In this document: positions 47,292-59,505 of the stretch, piece after piece
Layout: each line of letters opens with the position of its first letter
Numbering within the stretch: position 1 is the first letter of the stretch
Source of the DNA: Cryptomeria japonica
Taxonomy: Eukaryota; Streptophyta; Pinopsida; Cupressales; Cupressaceae
Reading direction: 5' to 3'
NCBI RefSeq assembly: GCF_030272615.1
Contig: NC_081411.1
Coordinates: forward strand, 152,509,971 to 152,573,970
Length of the DNA: 64,000 nucleotides
The notes under the pieces: model-generated
Database searches by the model: none
The model's input: only the letters and a program-made list of their open reading frames with translations
What the model was told of the DNA's origin: nothing
Translations under genes and position numbers: made by a program

Positions 47292-48403
47292 AAAATTGCA
47301 TAAAGCCCTGTATGGATTAAAGTAGGCACCTAGAGCATGGTATGAATGGCTTCATACTCATTTGATAAAGATAGGCTTTACTAGAACCAGTGATGACAAC
47401 AACATTTATCTCAAGTTTGAAGGAGATGAAATACTGGTCAATGAAGTATTTGTAGATGACATTATATTTGGAGGTAATGATGATGTGAGTAATTGTTTTG
47501 CAGATGTAATGAAGAATGAATTTGAGATGTCATCAGTAGGGGAAATAAAAAAAATCATAGGCTTACAGATACAGCAGATGAAGAATGGTATTTTCATTAC
47601 TCAATCCAAGTATGTGAAAGAGTTTTTGAAGACTTTTGGTATGAGTGACTATAAACCATTTGGAACCCCAATGGTTATAGGTTGTAAATTGTCCAAGGAA
47701 GATGCATCTAAGTCTGTAGATGAAAAGGAATATAGGTCAATGATTTGAAAACTACACTATGTTGTTCACAGTCAACTGGATATTGCCCATGCAGTTGGTA
47801 TTGTTGGTAGATTTCAGAAGAATCCAAAGGAGGCACATCTGATGGGAACCAAGAGAATATTTAGATATCTAAAAGGTAATGTTGACTATGGGTTATGGTA
47901 TCCATATGTTGGAATTTTTTATCTGAAAGCATACACAGATGTTGACTGGGCAGGAAACATTGATGATCGGAAGAGTACTACCAGTGGATCATTATTTTTA
48001 GGAGGAAAGCTAGTCTCTTGGAATAGTAAAAAGCAGAGTTGCGCTTCACAATCTACTACTGAAGTTGAGTATGTAGAAACTTATATGAATTGCACACAAG
48101 CTATGTGGATGAGGCACATTTTGGAAGGTTTGAAGATAGAAATCTTAGAACTTATAAAGATTTTGTGTGATAATACAAGTGCAATATACATTTCAAAAAA
48201 TCTTGTTTTACACGCAAGGACTACGCACATTGAATTGAAATATCACTTCTTGAGGGAAAAAGGATCAAAGTAAAGATGTTATCTTGGAGCATGTTTCTAC
48301 CAAGGAGCAGCTTGCAAATATCTTTACCGAACCTCTTCCTAAGACCACTTTCGAGTATCTTAGAAGTCAATTGGGGGTTGTCCCTCTCCATGAAGTCAGT
48401 TAA
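47292..48403 (+). pseudogene. pol: Copia-B reverse transcriptase C-half and RNase H
   Basis: It resumes directly after Gypsy-C with a TGA codon spanning the junction, then KLHKALYGLK. The palm motif reads VFVDDIIFGG (YVDD-type with Phe) near 47450. A stop at 47746 interrupts the conserved RSMI segment. RNase H follows: YLKAYTDVDWAGN near 47930, STTEVEYVE, LCDNTSAIYIS near 48165. A frameshift near 48265 leads to the terminal LANIFTEPLPK and a stop at 48401-48403. Not functional. Confidence 0.9.
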
Positions 48404-48779
48404 GCATGATGTTGATTGCATCAGTCCCTGAACCACTTGTAGAATCTTATATGGATTGATGAAGGAGTGGATGTATTCCATAGGGGGAGCATCAACATTA
48501 CAGTGAGAGCAAAATTACATGTTTTACTTTCACTTTGGCATTATTGTCAAAGGGAGAGAATAATTATGTGTCTGATTAAGTGAATCAGCGACAGGACTGA
48601 AGAAAGACAGAGCAAGGTGAATACTTGGTTAAGTGAATCAGTGGCAAGACTAAAGACAGACAGAGCAAGGTGAATACTTGGTAATGTAAACCAAGATTCC
48701 TATTCACCAATCTCAGTAGCAATCAAAGACGTTGATATTTGTATTGCCATCAATGTCAAAGGTGGAGATTGTTGGCATT
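48404..48779 (+). other. Copia-B 3' untranslated region, ~53-bp tandem duplication and polypurine tract
   Basis: Two adjacent copies of a ~53-bp unit (48576-48628 and 48629-48680) begin TTAAGTGAATCAG. The polypurine tract CAAAGGTGGAGA (48767-48778) precedes the LTR. Confidence 0.8.
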
Positions 48780-49634
48780 TTGAGTTTGTTGGTATTTTGC
48801 ATCAAGATTGCATTAATGATATGTTGTCATTGATGTCAATTGAACTGGTAAATGGTATTCATGTTATTGTTGATATTATTGTTTTTGATGTTAGCTAGTA
48901 ACCGGTAAGAAGAGATTTGTGGAAGATGTTGTAAACCTGTATGTTAAGATTGTGAGTTGAACCGGTGTAAAGGGTTAAACATTTCTATGTAATGTAACCA
49001 GTAAACCCTATTAGTTGTTAAACTCTAACCGACCAAGTTTGATGGTTTATTATCTAATAAGCAGTAATGATGGAGACACATGTGATCATTTGATTAAGGA
49101 GATATTCAAATTGTTTTGGTGTGTTTGTTCTTGTCTATGGAAGGAGAAAAGTGGATTGCATCTAATGCACAACACGTGATGAGTTACAAAGTCCAATAGA
49201 GTGGTGATCATGGAGTGGTTGAAATTGTCTTGAAGAATGAGAAGAGATTGTCACGATTTATAATGGTCAAGATTGTACCAACTTGTTTGTAATCTTGATG
49301 ATGAGAATTAGGTTTTTGTTGTGTTACCGACCTAATTGATTTGTATTTAAGGTCGATGAAGTTGTTTGTTAAGGTTGTTGGCAAGGTTGGTAGAAAACCT
49401 GTTGAGTGTGTAGTTGCCAAACTGGTGAATGGATTTGCACTTTGAGTGAAGGAAGACTAAAGGTTATAGAAGGATTTGATCAAACAAAAGTAGTGCTATT
49501 CAGACAAATCAACAAAACTGTTGTTTTCTAACAATTGTAGCAAAAGTTAAATCCCTTAACTGGGTAAGCTTTAATACGCTCGGTTACTCATTAAATCCAC
49601 TAACAAGGTGGTCCATTAGATTTGATTATTAAAT
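48780..49634 (+). repeat. Copia-B 3' LTR, truncated
   Basis: Aligns with 26549 to about 27411 and stops at TTAAAT; the last ~570 bp of the LTR are missing. Confidence 0.9.
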
Positions 49635-51201
49635 TGGCTTGTGAAGGAATTTGGGTCTATTCCTATATCTTCATAAACAATTCCATCATCTACAGGTGAC
49701 AGGTGATCATAATATCTATCCATATGTTATGTGTTGCTACTATGGAGAGATAGAAACTCATAGTCATGTGAGTCAATGATCATCTCTACATAGGTGTATA
49801 TATCTGATTTGACATCATATGGTTCCTCTTCAATTAGAGTTAAAGAGAACTATGTAGTATTGATTATGCGTGTAATACTCTCATGACTTGATGATGCATC
49901 TTCATTTATTGACATGTTGCTTATTCCTTGGATGACTGATTTTGGCCCTGTTACTGTGACATTTACTAGTGTTATGTCATTATCTATTGATGCATTGAAG
50001 ATAAGGATGAGGCCAACCAGCCATTGATCTCATTTGGTGGTCTTATGTTTTAAGAAGCAATCAATGTGTTGTTGTCATTGGCAAGTGCAATACTTGTTTT
50101 TGTTGCAACATTGGCATGTGAAGATGGTGGACATACAACTGTTGACAAGTTTCCCAGTGTAACATTATCAAGAACTCTGATTTTGTTGGTTGATTGATAT
50201 AGTATTGTTGGTGGCATGTTCACAATTACTGAGGTAGTTGATTTTTTAGACTTTTTTTGTTGTGTAGCTATATCCCAACCCTTGGTGTTTTGGGTTGTCT
50301 ATAGGTAAGATGGGTTCTACGATGCCTTGAGCATTTAGTCCCAATCTTATTGTTCCATCATAGCCATGTTTTGTAACATTATGAATCCATTCCCATATAG
50401 GTCTAAGGGAAGTTTGATAACATGGTAGTCTTCGTCATCCTTGTATAACCAAGAATTCATGTCTTCTTCTAGGGTTTCATCTTGTATGTCTCCCCATCTA
50501 ACAAATGAGAAAGAGTATGAATATCTGACAATATGTTTTCCTTTATCTTTCTTGGTGATAGTAGATGAGGGTCTCCCAAAAGTTCTAGGAGATAGAGATA
50601 TGGGTCTTGTTGATGATGATCCAATAATAGAGTATTCCCCACACCCTTCATCCTTGATTTGCAGTGGAGGTGCAGTAGGTATGCATGGTGCAAAATTTTG
50701 TGCATCTGATGGTTCTATAGATCCCAACTGTGGAATGATTATGGATTCTTGATTGATGGGGACTTGGTTGTCAATACTTGCTCTCAAGTATTTACAATAT
50801 TGAAAAGGATCTGGGTCTCCATGTACTATTATTTCAATTCCATTGAATGGAAACTTGATGTACTGATGGAATGTGGAAGGTACGCCATGCATGGCATGTA
50901 TCCATGGATGACCCAATAGCATATTGTATACCAGTTCTTTGTCTAATACTTGGAACATAACATTGGTAGTAATAGGTCCAATTTGTACTGGTAGCATGAC
51001 CACCCCTTCTAAAGGATGTTCTTCATCATCATAGGCCTTTATGTTGATCTTCTTTATATGGTCTATGTGAAACTGAGAATAGCCTAGTGCTTGAAGCAAT
51101 TTCAGGGTGCATATATTCAGCCCTGCCCCTCCATCAACCAACACTCTTCTAATCCTTTTCTTACGAATGTCTGCTACTAAATGTAAAGGATCATTGTGCA
51201 T
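49635..51201 (-). pseudogene. pol: Gypsy-A protease and protease-RT spacer
   Basis: The open part (50347-51201, 284 codons) has retropepsin motifs RRVLVDGGAGLNIC and MLLGHPWIHAM, then the HGDPDPFQYC stretch that also follows protease in Gypsy-C, and WGDIQDETLEEDMNSWLYKD of the spacer. From 50346 to 49635 the spacer continues with many stops and ends abruptly (GIDPNSF) at the truncated Copia-B LTR. The RT N-terminal half that should follow is absent. Confidence 0.85.
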
Positions 51202-52393
51202 GATTCTATCTATGGGGACATCTTGTTCTGTGAAAGCAACTCAAGATGAAGAAACTATGTTTCCCACCTTGCTTGAAATGCAGTCTCATCTATATCTTTT
51301 GAGACAATTGAATCTTGGAGTGTCTTGTCTAAGATTTTTCTATGACTTGGCGATATACAAAGCAATTCAAAGAGTGATATTTGTGTTGGAGTCTTCTTTA
51401 ATTGATCTACAACATTGAAGTTGCTTGTTTGAGTATGTGCATGAGAAGGTCCTCCTTGTAGTGTAACCTTTGATCTACTGCATCCCCTTCACAGAGTGTA
51501 CTGATAGTGTAGTCATTATCAACCTTTGTGCAGTTGGTTGTGTTATCTTGCATTCTTGAACCAAAAGTTTGACCTTGATTATGCTTAACAAATAGATCTT
51601 TGTAGATGGTGTGTGCTTGATTTGTAGATCCTTTATTGGCATCCACTGTGACATCCCCTTGGTGTATTAAATCTTGAATGAGGTTCTTTACCTTATAACA
51701 GCTAGATGTCTTGTGGCCTTTTGCTCGATGGTACTCACAAAAATCATTGTCATTCCACCATGCATGTTCGAACTGACCTAGTTCATATTGTTGCACCTTA
51801 GGCAATGTTATTACATTGGTTTGCACAAATTTCTTTAATGCAGAATCTATCAACTCTCCCAAGGGTGTAAAATTTCTTTTTGGTGCATTATTCCTTGGAG
51901 GTTTGAAGGTGTTGGATTGCACTTAATTTTTATTGGTAGATGTTGTATTGTTAACTTGTTACTAATTCACATTTGGCAAAGAAGAACTTGTTGGGCCTTG
52001 CAATGATATTGTTGGTTGAACTCTAATTACCACACGAGAATCTACCACTCCACCATTTGTCACATTCTTATTTATGGGCCAAAATTTAGGCTTATATGTA
52101 CCCGTTGTGTTGGATGTACCACTATCTTTTCTACTTTTAAGGATGCCTTGTTCTAGCAATCCTTTCTCACATTTTAATCCATTTTTAGTGATCTTTTTCA
52201 AGGTACTCAAATATTGCATTTGTAAAGGATACTTCACTAGAGGCATGAGGTTTTCACTAAAAATATCCACTTGTTCTATTTCTGGTATGTGGCTTGGATA
52301 CTAGCAGTATAGAGATCTCCATCTTTGCAAAAATGTAGCAAAGGTCTCACTTTCCTTTTTATTTGTAGAACACAAGTCTATGAGAGTTACTGG
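51202..52393 (-). pseudogene. gag: Gypsy-A gag, C-terminal half
   Basis: From 52393 downward: the capsid end (FATFLQRWR near 52350), the segment at 51962-52270, and the variant zinc knuckle CEYHRAKGHKTSSC near 51720. The last also has His at the second Cys position, as in Gypsy-C. An Asn/Thr-rich tail follows. Stops are at about 51921 and 52302. The gag N-terminal half is to the right of Gypsy-D, outside the window. Confidence 0.85.
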
Positions 52394-53175
52394 TGTAGAC
52401 ACCTAAAATTATCCTGTCTAATTAAATAAATATTTTTATTTAGTTAGTTATTTTATCCTAAGTTTTCTATTAATTAAATAAATTTTTATTTAATTAATTA
52501 ATTCATTTATCCTTTTCTAGCCTTTTTCCTCATTTAAATAAATAATTTTATTTATTTAAATTGTCATTTTCCTAAATCAAATAAATACTTTTATTTATTT
52601 AATTGATTCCATTTCTTCTATTAATTAAATAAATCTTTATTTATTTAATTAATTCATTAGTCTTTTCTACCTATGACACATGTCATTCATCTCTTAATTC
52701 CCACACTACCTACCCTCTTATTATTTTCTTATTTCTTCTACCTACCTTTTAATCCTAATTGACCATTTATCTTTTACACCTCTTAATCTTGTCCCTCCAT
52801 TTCTTACACTGTCTTCTATATAAGGAGATGCTTCCTTCATTATCAACCCTTAATTACGCATTCAAACTTTCATATGCAATCAAGCCTTATGTGATCAAAT
52901 TATCAACCACATTTTCGTTCTTTGTTGAGCTCTTGTGCACATACAAAATCTAAGAGCAAAATCATCATTAGAGATCAATCGAGATAGGAAGAATGGAGAT
53001 TCGAACCCGAGTGGACATGTGATGGTATAATCTTTGTGATTTTATTGATTTGCATTGTCTTAGGTAATATTCATATGTTATGGTGGATCTTTGTTGTTGT
53101 TAGGCTAGAGCTTTGTGGTTGAACTCATTTAGTCTTTCAATATTATTATTTTCATCTATCCATTTTCACCATAAA
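52394..53175 (+). repeat. Gypsy-D 5' LTR
   Basis: Homologous to the Gypsy-C LTR. It keeps the AT-rich palindromes of U3 and has the TATA box TATATAAGG at 52817-52825. The end reads CCATAAA instead of CCATACA. Confidence 0.9.
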
Positions 53176-53198
53176 TATTTTGGAACGCCCGGTGGGAA

Positions 53199-55333
53199 TC
53201 TTGTCCCTTTGCATTTAACATCTTTTGTTGCAGATTTTGTGTTTTAAAAGTTGCAGATCTGACATTTTCCAACAATATTTTGACTTTTCGCATCTGCACC
53301 TTTTGGAATCACGATTTTTGTTTTTCTGCCACGTTTGTGAGCCCTTGAATCACGTTTGTGTCTCCGACAATATTTGTATTTTCCAAATTATAGAATCGTG
53401 TCTATGTTGCAGAACCATGTTTGTGATTATTTTAACTACGTCTGTATTGCAGAACCGCGTCTGTGGGGTCTAGAACTACATCTATGTACTTCAACCGTGT
53501 CTATGTATAGCATAATCGCGTATGTGTTCAGTTTTGCAGTTTTTTATTTTTGTTTCGTCATTTAGGGTTTCATTTCATCATTTTTTATTTCAAATCTAGT
53601 TTATTCGAGCTAATATTTTGTGATCTAGCTAACCAATTGGTGCAGCTTGTCTTTGAAATGAATCGCATTGTCGAAGGCCCCTATTTCACAAAGTCTTTTG
53701 GATCTAAAAATTTACCTAAATTGTTTGCTTGCAGGAAGGGGTAATCATTTGAAACAACCCAAACTACTCACAAATCTTTGTTGCAGGATCTTGGCAAGGG
53801 TTTTATTTTTATTTTCTTTGTGTGCCTTGTTTTCATAGATTAGCAAACACTTCAATTGGTGCACTAGAATTGAACTAGTGTCTTTTGTGTCTTGAGTAAT
53901 AGGCTCTTTTTGTTTAATCTTTAGAGGGCCTGCCTCCCCATGTGGTCACTAGGACTACTAATGAGGAGAGAACAACCCAAGTGGTAGCGAGGAAAACCCA
54001 CCTCTTTCGAACCACTATAAATAATTGTATCCATGGTGAAATCCATGGATAACGTGTGTTGATTAGTTCATACCGACACTATGTTTCCTCATAAACCCGT
54101 TTGATGAAATTCTACCGGTTGGGAGCCTTCTATATTTACAGAGCTGAAAGTGTCGCATGTATGGCCACATGAGTAGATGCCCTTACTAGCACCTTTTTGT
54201 TTTAGAAAGCCAAAATCCTTATAATTGTTGGGGCAGGAGGTCGGACCTCTGGAGTGGCCCACACACATATGGTTCTTAGTAGAGATACAAAGTTTTCTAT
54301 GGGGAGTTTTCATGGGGATTGGTGCTTGGCTACCCTGAAGAAGTGAGTGTTGAGGGTGGAGCCAGTGGGGTCAAGCATCTAAGTATCCGCTTTGAATAGC
54401 ATAGCCTTGGGGGAAACCCCATGTGGGATCAACAACTATTATCCTGGCCAATCATAGGAATTGTGTTTGTCGTCTTTTAAACATTCAAACATTCAAGATC
54501 AAACATCAAAACATTTTTACATCAAACAACACACTTTTCTTCGAGTCATTTTGAGTTTGAACAATTGCAAACATAGAGTCCTCATCAATATTGTGTCCTC
54601 TTGTCACAAAAAACAGTCAAAAAATTCAGATTTGGTCACAACAACTTTATAAATTGGAAAAATTCCACTCAGATTTTTGAAACGCCTTTGTGTCTGACAG
54701 AAACACGTCTATGTAGGACAGAAACGCGTCTGTATTATCATAGAAAATTGCATTCACAAAATTCTCAAAAATGCGTATGTGTAGTGTCTAAACACATATG
54801 TGTTGGGTAATCATGTTTGTGAAGTATATAGGCACGTTTGTGTTTAGTATTGAAAAAAATCTATAGTCCAGCAAACAAGAGCAATCAGTTTAATAATTCT
54901 TGAGCTTCCAAGGTAATTTCTCCAAGTTTTCATCTAGCATTTAGCCTATTTTTGGGTCTCACAAAGTTCATCATTGCTTTACATCTTGCATTACATTCAC
55001 ATTTGTCTAAACTTGAGTCAAAAGGTCACTTGCTTGTCCTCGTCTTTCTTTGTCAACACAATACATACAACAACATTTTGCTAAGTGGTCCCTCATCAAG
55101 GTCTATCACCTTTGGGTCTAATTTGGTTCTACTTAGAGTCAAGGTCAACTTGCCTCATCAAGAGATCTATCATCTCTTTGGAAGCCACACCTACTCTACT
55201 ACATACATACTTGGTCTTACACTTTGGACATTGCAAGTACACCTCAAATTCATTTACATTCTATCCAACTCTTGGTCTTCCATACTCTTTCCATTTTCAT
55301 CTAGTCTCACACATCTCGGTCAAGACTTAGTTC
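53199..55333 (+). other. Gypsy-D leader
   Basis: No gene. GCGTCTGTGT-like repeats at about 53285-53530 and 54680-54845, more eroded than in Gypsy-C. The conserved block lies at 53880-54465, with GAGGTCGGACCTC at 54237-54249. Confidence 0.75.
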
Positions 55334-56470
55334 ATGGTTGAAACCCGTTCCCAAAAATCTAGGAGAGAAGCTAAAGAGACTCAAGAGTCTGCAAACATGA
55401 GTGGCTATGAGTACGACAATGATGTCTTTTTCAATTTTGATCATACCACATTACCTGACATGGACATCTATAGAAACATTAAGAATGTTGAGAACATGGA
55501 CGATATAAACAACAATGATGCACAAAATGACAATGTTGATAACATTTAGTACACTCAGCAGAAGTGGAAGAAACTATCATGGATCCCCATTTTAATAGAT
55601 TGGTTGAAGAGATCGTGAGAAGAGATAGATAATATTTCCTACAAGTGATGGCACAAAGTGGAGCTAAGATACCTCATGATTTCGACATGTCCCAAATAGT
55701 GGAAAATCAACCTATGCAAGAAAGTCAACTCAACATGGATCAAAAGAGACCTAATAGTGGAGGTACTAGGGGACCACGTTTCATGCCTGAGTCACCATCA
55801 TCCTTGTTTCAAAAACCTGAGGTCCCAAATACACATGGTCAAGCTTATGATACTCATGAAAGAACATCTCATGAACAACTCCGTCTATGCAGACCTTTAT
55901 GGAAATCTTATGCAGATAAATACACTCAATCGCATACCAATACTAAGGACCAACCTCAAAAGCAATTGGATATTCAGAGGCATGCTCAAAATTTAGACAC
56001 AAGAAAACCTCGTGTCAAATTTGGGGGAAATACACAAGAGCAAACTCATGACATGCCTTATGACCCTATATCAAGTGGTCCCTACACGCATTATCATTAT
56101 AGACCTCCTCCATATGAACATGTTTACATTTAATACCATCCATATATGCAGTATCCTCCTCCTCCACCCGGTGGCTCGGGCATGGGATATGGTTCAAGAA
56201 GTCGGTCTCCACCCAAAAACAATTTGGAACAATAGATAAAGGACTTACAAAAGAAGATGGAGGACATTAATACACCAAAACCAGCTTACACAATGAGAGA
56301 TATATGTCCCTATCCATTTGATAAAAGCATTCCAATGCCTCCATTTCCTACACATTTCGTGACACCAAGGTTTGATAAGTACAGAGGCAAAGGAGACCCT
56401 AAGGCACATATAAGATAATTTTTTATAGCTTGCATTGAGGTAGCAGCAGAAGAAACGTACTTGATGAGAT
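55334..56470 (+). pseudogene. gag: Gypsy-D gag, N-terminal part
   Basis: Starts at the ATG at 55334 with MVETRSQKSRREAKE, matching the start of Gypsy-C gag. A frameshift lies at about 55548 and stops near 55631, 56133, 56234 and 56417. Recognisable segments include GAKIPHDFDMSQ, DICPYPFDKSIPMPPFP and DKYRGKGDPKAHIR. It is broken by element E right after AAEETYLMRL. Confidence 0.85.
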
Positions 56471-57639
56471 TGTTACTACTTACTAAGTTGCCATTAGTTT
56501 TATGTCCAAAGTCATTCTATATACTCTAGTCGGTTATTACTACTGAAACATTCAGTCGGTAAGCACAGAGCAGTCGGTTATAGAAGAAAGTAGTCACAGA
56601 GCTTAGTATACACTGAGTTGTCTACCGAGTAACACTCTATGTCTACTGAGGAGCAAAAATGATACATCGAGTGAACACACACCGAGTGAAATGTGTTACC
56701 AGATTCATTGAACCTAGACACATATGGGAAACGCGTTACAAGATCGAGGAATAGGGAATCATTATCACTTAGGAAATTGCACCTTAAAGATTGTGTATGA
56801 TCTTGAGGTCATCTATCCAATGAAATATTTTGTATGGTTATTCATTCGATGAATCATGTTTGTAAGATCGAAGCATGAACAGATCACTGACATAAGAGAT
56901 CTATTTATACAACATGAATTGAGGATCAAAAAGTGAAGGTGTATGAAGCAAGACGTGTGTAATAGATAAGGAAGCACTGAGTATTGTGACTATTAGAGAC
57001 ACAGAGGTCACCGAGAAGGATTTTAGAGAACATTCAAGGAACAGAGTAAACAAAAGGGTTTACCGAGTTAATCTATGGATTATCGAGGTATGCTATAAGC
57101 AAGGTAATCTCATTTTGAGCACATAGAATCTGCTATAACATTCCAGATGTGAAGTTGCAGATATTTTGTAATATTGTGTTGTAATATTTTGAGTTGTAAG
57201 AGAAACCTTTAACAGGGTAAAAGACTCTAACAAAGTCTATAAATTGTAAAGCCTTTAACCAGGTACAGTAATTAGAATAAATGTTGTAAAATCCTTTAGC
57301 AAGGTAGATCTAATGATCTTGATACTCCTAACAGGGTAAGCTATCAGAAATAGCTAAACATGTAGTTCTAATCAAGCAACCTTTATTATTGCAGTAGTGA
57401 AGTTGTGAGTGCCATCCCCATCGCAGTTTTTCTCTCTAACCAAGAGTTTCTGTGGAACCAAAATATATGTGTTATGGAGTAAATAATGTATGATTGTTAT
57501 TTATTTGTTTTAGCATTATATTATGTTACAGTAGTTTTTGGTTTATGCATAATGGTAAAGTTATTGTTGAAGAAAAGATTTGAAGTACTGATTCACCCCT
57601 CCCCTCTCAGTACATTAGCTTTCCATATTGGGCCTAACA
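56471..57639 (+). repeat. Element E 5' LTR
   Basis: 1169 bp, TGTTACTACTTAC to GGGCCTAACA. The Copia-type tail CCCCTCCCCTCTCAGTAC is near 57597. Confidence 0.93.
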
Positions 57640-57641
57640 AT

Positions 57642-57652
57642 TGGTATCAGAG
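57642..57652 (+). other. Element E primer-binding site
   Basis: TGGTATCAGAG, 2 nt after the LTR: initiator-Met type. Confidence 0.92.
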
Positions 57653-57701
57653 ATTGAATCTTGGAAAAGGGTTTAATTGCCTAAAGAGAAAGATCTTATC
57701 A

Positions 57702-58430
57702 ATGGAAGGCTACAGACAATCTCGGAGAATTGTGAATCTTCAAAATGAATTGGATCATGCTAATCAAGGGATTGCTGACATGCAGAAACAAATGTAAAAA
57801 TCTCTGAAAGTTAGAAGAAGATTGTCTAATGATTTGCAGGACTCTCAAGAGTTAGTGGAACAAATTGAGACATCATCTGAGAATAGTATATCTGAAGAGA
57901 CTGAAGAAATGATTGGAGAACTGAAAGAAAAGAACAAAGCACTGACTGATCAGCTAAAAGCAATGAAAAGAGAACATGAACATTTCAGCACACAGATGAC
58001 TAAAAATCTTGATGCATTGAGGACACCCGAGGATAAATTAAGAGATATAGAAAGAGAAAAACAACAACTTGAAGCATTAGTATCTGAAAGGAATGATGAA
58101 ATCACAAGGTTGACTGGAATTCAACAAAATCTGTTAGATCAATTGGGTTATGCACATCATGAAGCAAATCTGAAAGATGATGAGAATCAAGCATTGAAAC
58201 TTGAAGTATCAAGGTTGACTGATGAACTTGAAATAGAGAAGAAATCCAAAGAAACACTGAAGAAGAGTTATGAAGCATCAAAGATGTTGGATGAGCAACT
58301 TAATACAAAAAGACCCAACAAAGTTGTAGGACTCGATTACAAAGGAAAAGACTCTATCGAGAAGGGAATCCACACTACCGAGAGAGGAGAATCATCTAAG
58401 CAAGCTGGAAACAAAAAGAACATCAAATGA
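57702..58430 (+). pseudogene. gag: Element E Gag-like coiled-coil protein
   Basis: Starts at the ATG at 57702, 50 nt after the primer site. One in-frame TAA (57795-57797) and a TGA at 58428-58430 separate it from the zinc knuckles, which continue in the same frame. The protein is highly charged with long heptad patterns (LQNELDHANQGI, EEMIGELKEKNKALTDQL, LRDIEREKQQLEALVSE). No UBN2 capsid fold is visible, unlike the gag of Copia-1 and Copia-B. It may form particles by coiled-coil assembly. Inference from position and the knuckles; the coiled coil alone would not identify Gag. Confidence 0.75.
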
Positions 58431-59038
58431 AGGAAGCTTATTTGCAATTACTATGGAAAACAAGGACATACTGCCAACATGTGCCAAATCAGAAAAGGTA
58501 AACAACCGAATGTCACAAGGTCTAATGGCTATTGTTACAATTACAATAAATATGGTCACACATCTAACCAATATAGGACAAAGTCTGCTAGCAATTATCA
58601 GAAGGCAAAATTCAAAGGGTTTTGTAAAAACTGCAATAGATATGGACATAGTACCGAGAAGTGTTGGTTTAAGCAGAAGAACTATATATGGTCTGCACAC
58701 CAAGCAAATACTAGAAGCTATCGAACTCGCACAGATCTTGACCAACAGTATTTGCTCGGTGTGCAGACCATATATAGTGTTGTGGAAGATATGGGCATAT
58801 AAGTGCCAACTGTTTTATAAGGTTTGGAATGAACAACCGAAGATCATGGAGAAATCCTAGTATGGCATGTTTTCATTGTCACAAAGTTGGACACTTGGCT
58901 AGAGATTACAGAGATCAACCTAGAGGAGACACTGAGGAAATAAGAAGCAAATTACAAATGATTTGGAAAAAGAAGGAAATTGTGTCAAATGAAGAAATCA
59001 CCTTACCTACCGAGTTAGGTGCACCTATTCCAAATTAA
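58431..59038 (+). pseudogene. gag: Element E zinc-knuckle array
   Basis: Four or five CCHC-like knuckles: CNYYGKQGHTANMC (near 58446), CYNYNKYGHTSNQY (58530), CKNCNRYGHSTEKC (58629, intact), a degenerate GRYGHISANC (58780) and CFHCHKVGHLARDY (58866). Most lost Cys positions are Tyr, consistent with TGT/TGC to TAT/TAC. A frameshift separates the last two. Knuckles bind RNA in nucleocapsid proteins. The DNA between the third and fourth knuckle holds a long inverted repeat. Confidence 0.8.
58681..58778 (+). repeat. 32-bp inverted repeat inside the knuckle coding region
   Basis: Arms 58681-58712 and 58747-58778 are reverse complements with one mismatched position (a transition), around a 34-nt spacer. 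Both arms are in the reading frame. Confidence 0.92.
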
Positions 59039-59505
59039 TCGGTGAAGGTATGAAGGGACTACATTCTCTCAAGGTTAAATCCTAACAGTTCCTATTTTAT
59101 CATGTACTTAATTCAAAATCTACATAGCTAAAGATGCATTAGGAAATTTGAAATTTTATCAAGTCTTTTGGAAGCCTGTCTAGTCGGTAAATGCAAGAAG
59201 TTTGGCTACTCGGTAAAAGCATAAAAAGGAAGTGGTAGTGAGTGCATTTAATGTTTTCTTACCTAACTACACGGAGCCCGATAAGGTAAAATTGTGTACT
59301 TAAATCTTTTGCGCTGTCATTTTACACTTACCAAGTTTTCAAGAAAGCAAAGCAAAGCGATTCAAAGGTGATCAAACCTCCTTCGAAGCGAAATTCAAGG
59401 TATTTACATCAATCACAACGTATTGTCAAGCTAGTTTACCGATCATATCAGTTGTGAATATCTGTTAAGTGGAAAGCGTCTATCGTTTAAAAGTTTTCAA
59501 ACCCT

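Larger units (their letters stand above)
26549..49634 (+). mobile_element. Copia-B: Ty1/Copia element with Gypsy-C inside and a truncated 3' LTR
   Basis: The 5' LTR is 26549-27984 (TGTTGTCATTTTGAG to ATCA). A perfect initiator-Met primer site follows, then gag, PR, IN, RT and RNase H (interrupted 31029-47286), a polypurine tract, and a 3' LTR from 48780 that stops at 49634 instead of running its full 1.4 kb. Sequence to the right is Gypsy-A, but not the part that should adjoin the left flank, so a deletion removed the junction. The LTRs differ at many sites, so it is older than Gypsy-C. Confidence 0.93.
24486..52393 (-). mobile_element. Gypsy-A: old Tat-type Ty3/Gypsy, host of the nested insertions
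   Basis: Minus-strand gag (51407-52393), protease and spacer (49635-51201), and RT, RNase H and integrase (24486-26548) belong to one element interrupted by Copia-B. Its integrase is broken at 24486 by element F and its gag at 52393 by Gypsy-D, so both LTRs lie elsewhere. It is closely related to Gypsy-C (LIDGG/LVDGG protease, CEYH-type knuckle, second RNase H). About 0.8 kb of its RT 5' part is missing next to the truncated Copia-B LTR. Confidence 0.88.
52394..56470 (+). mobile_element. Gypsy-D: relative of Gypsy-C, visible up to mid gag
   Basis: The LTR (52394-53175), primer site, long leader and gag match Gypsy-C in order and sequence. It is cut at 56470 by element E; the rest lies beyond the window. 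It is inserted in the gag of Gypsy-A. It is clearly diverged from Gypsy-C, so it is not a recent duplicate. Whether it also carries an antisense PMD gene cannot be seen. Confidence 0.9.
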
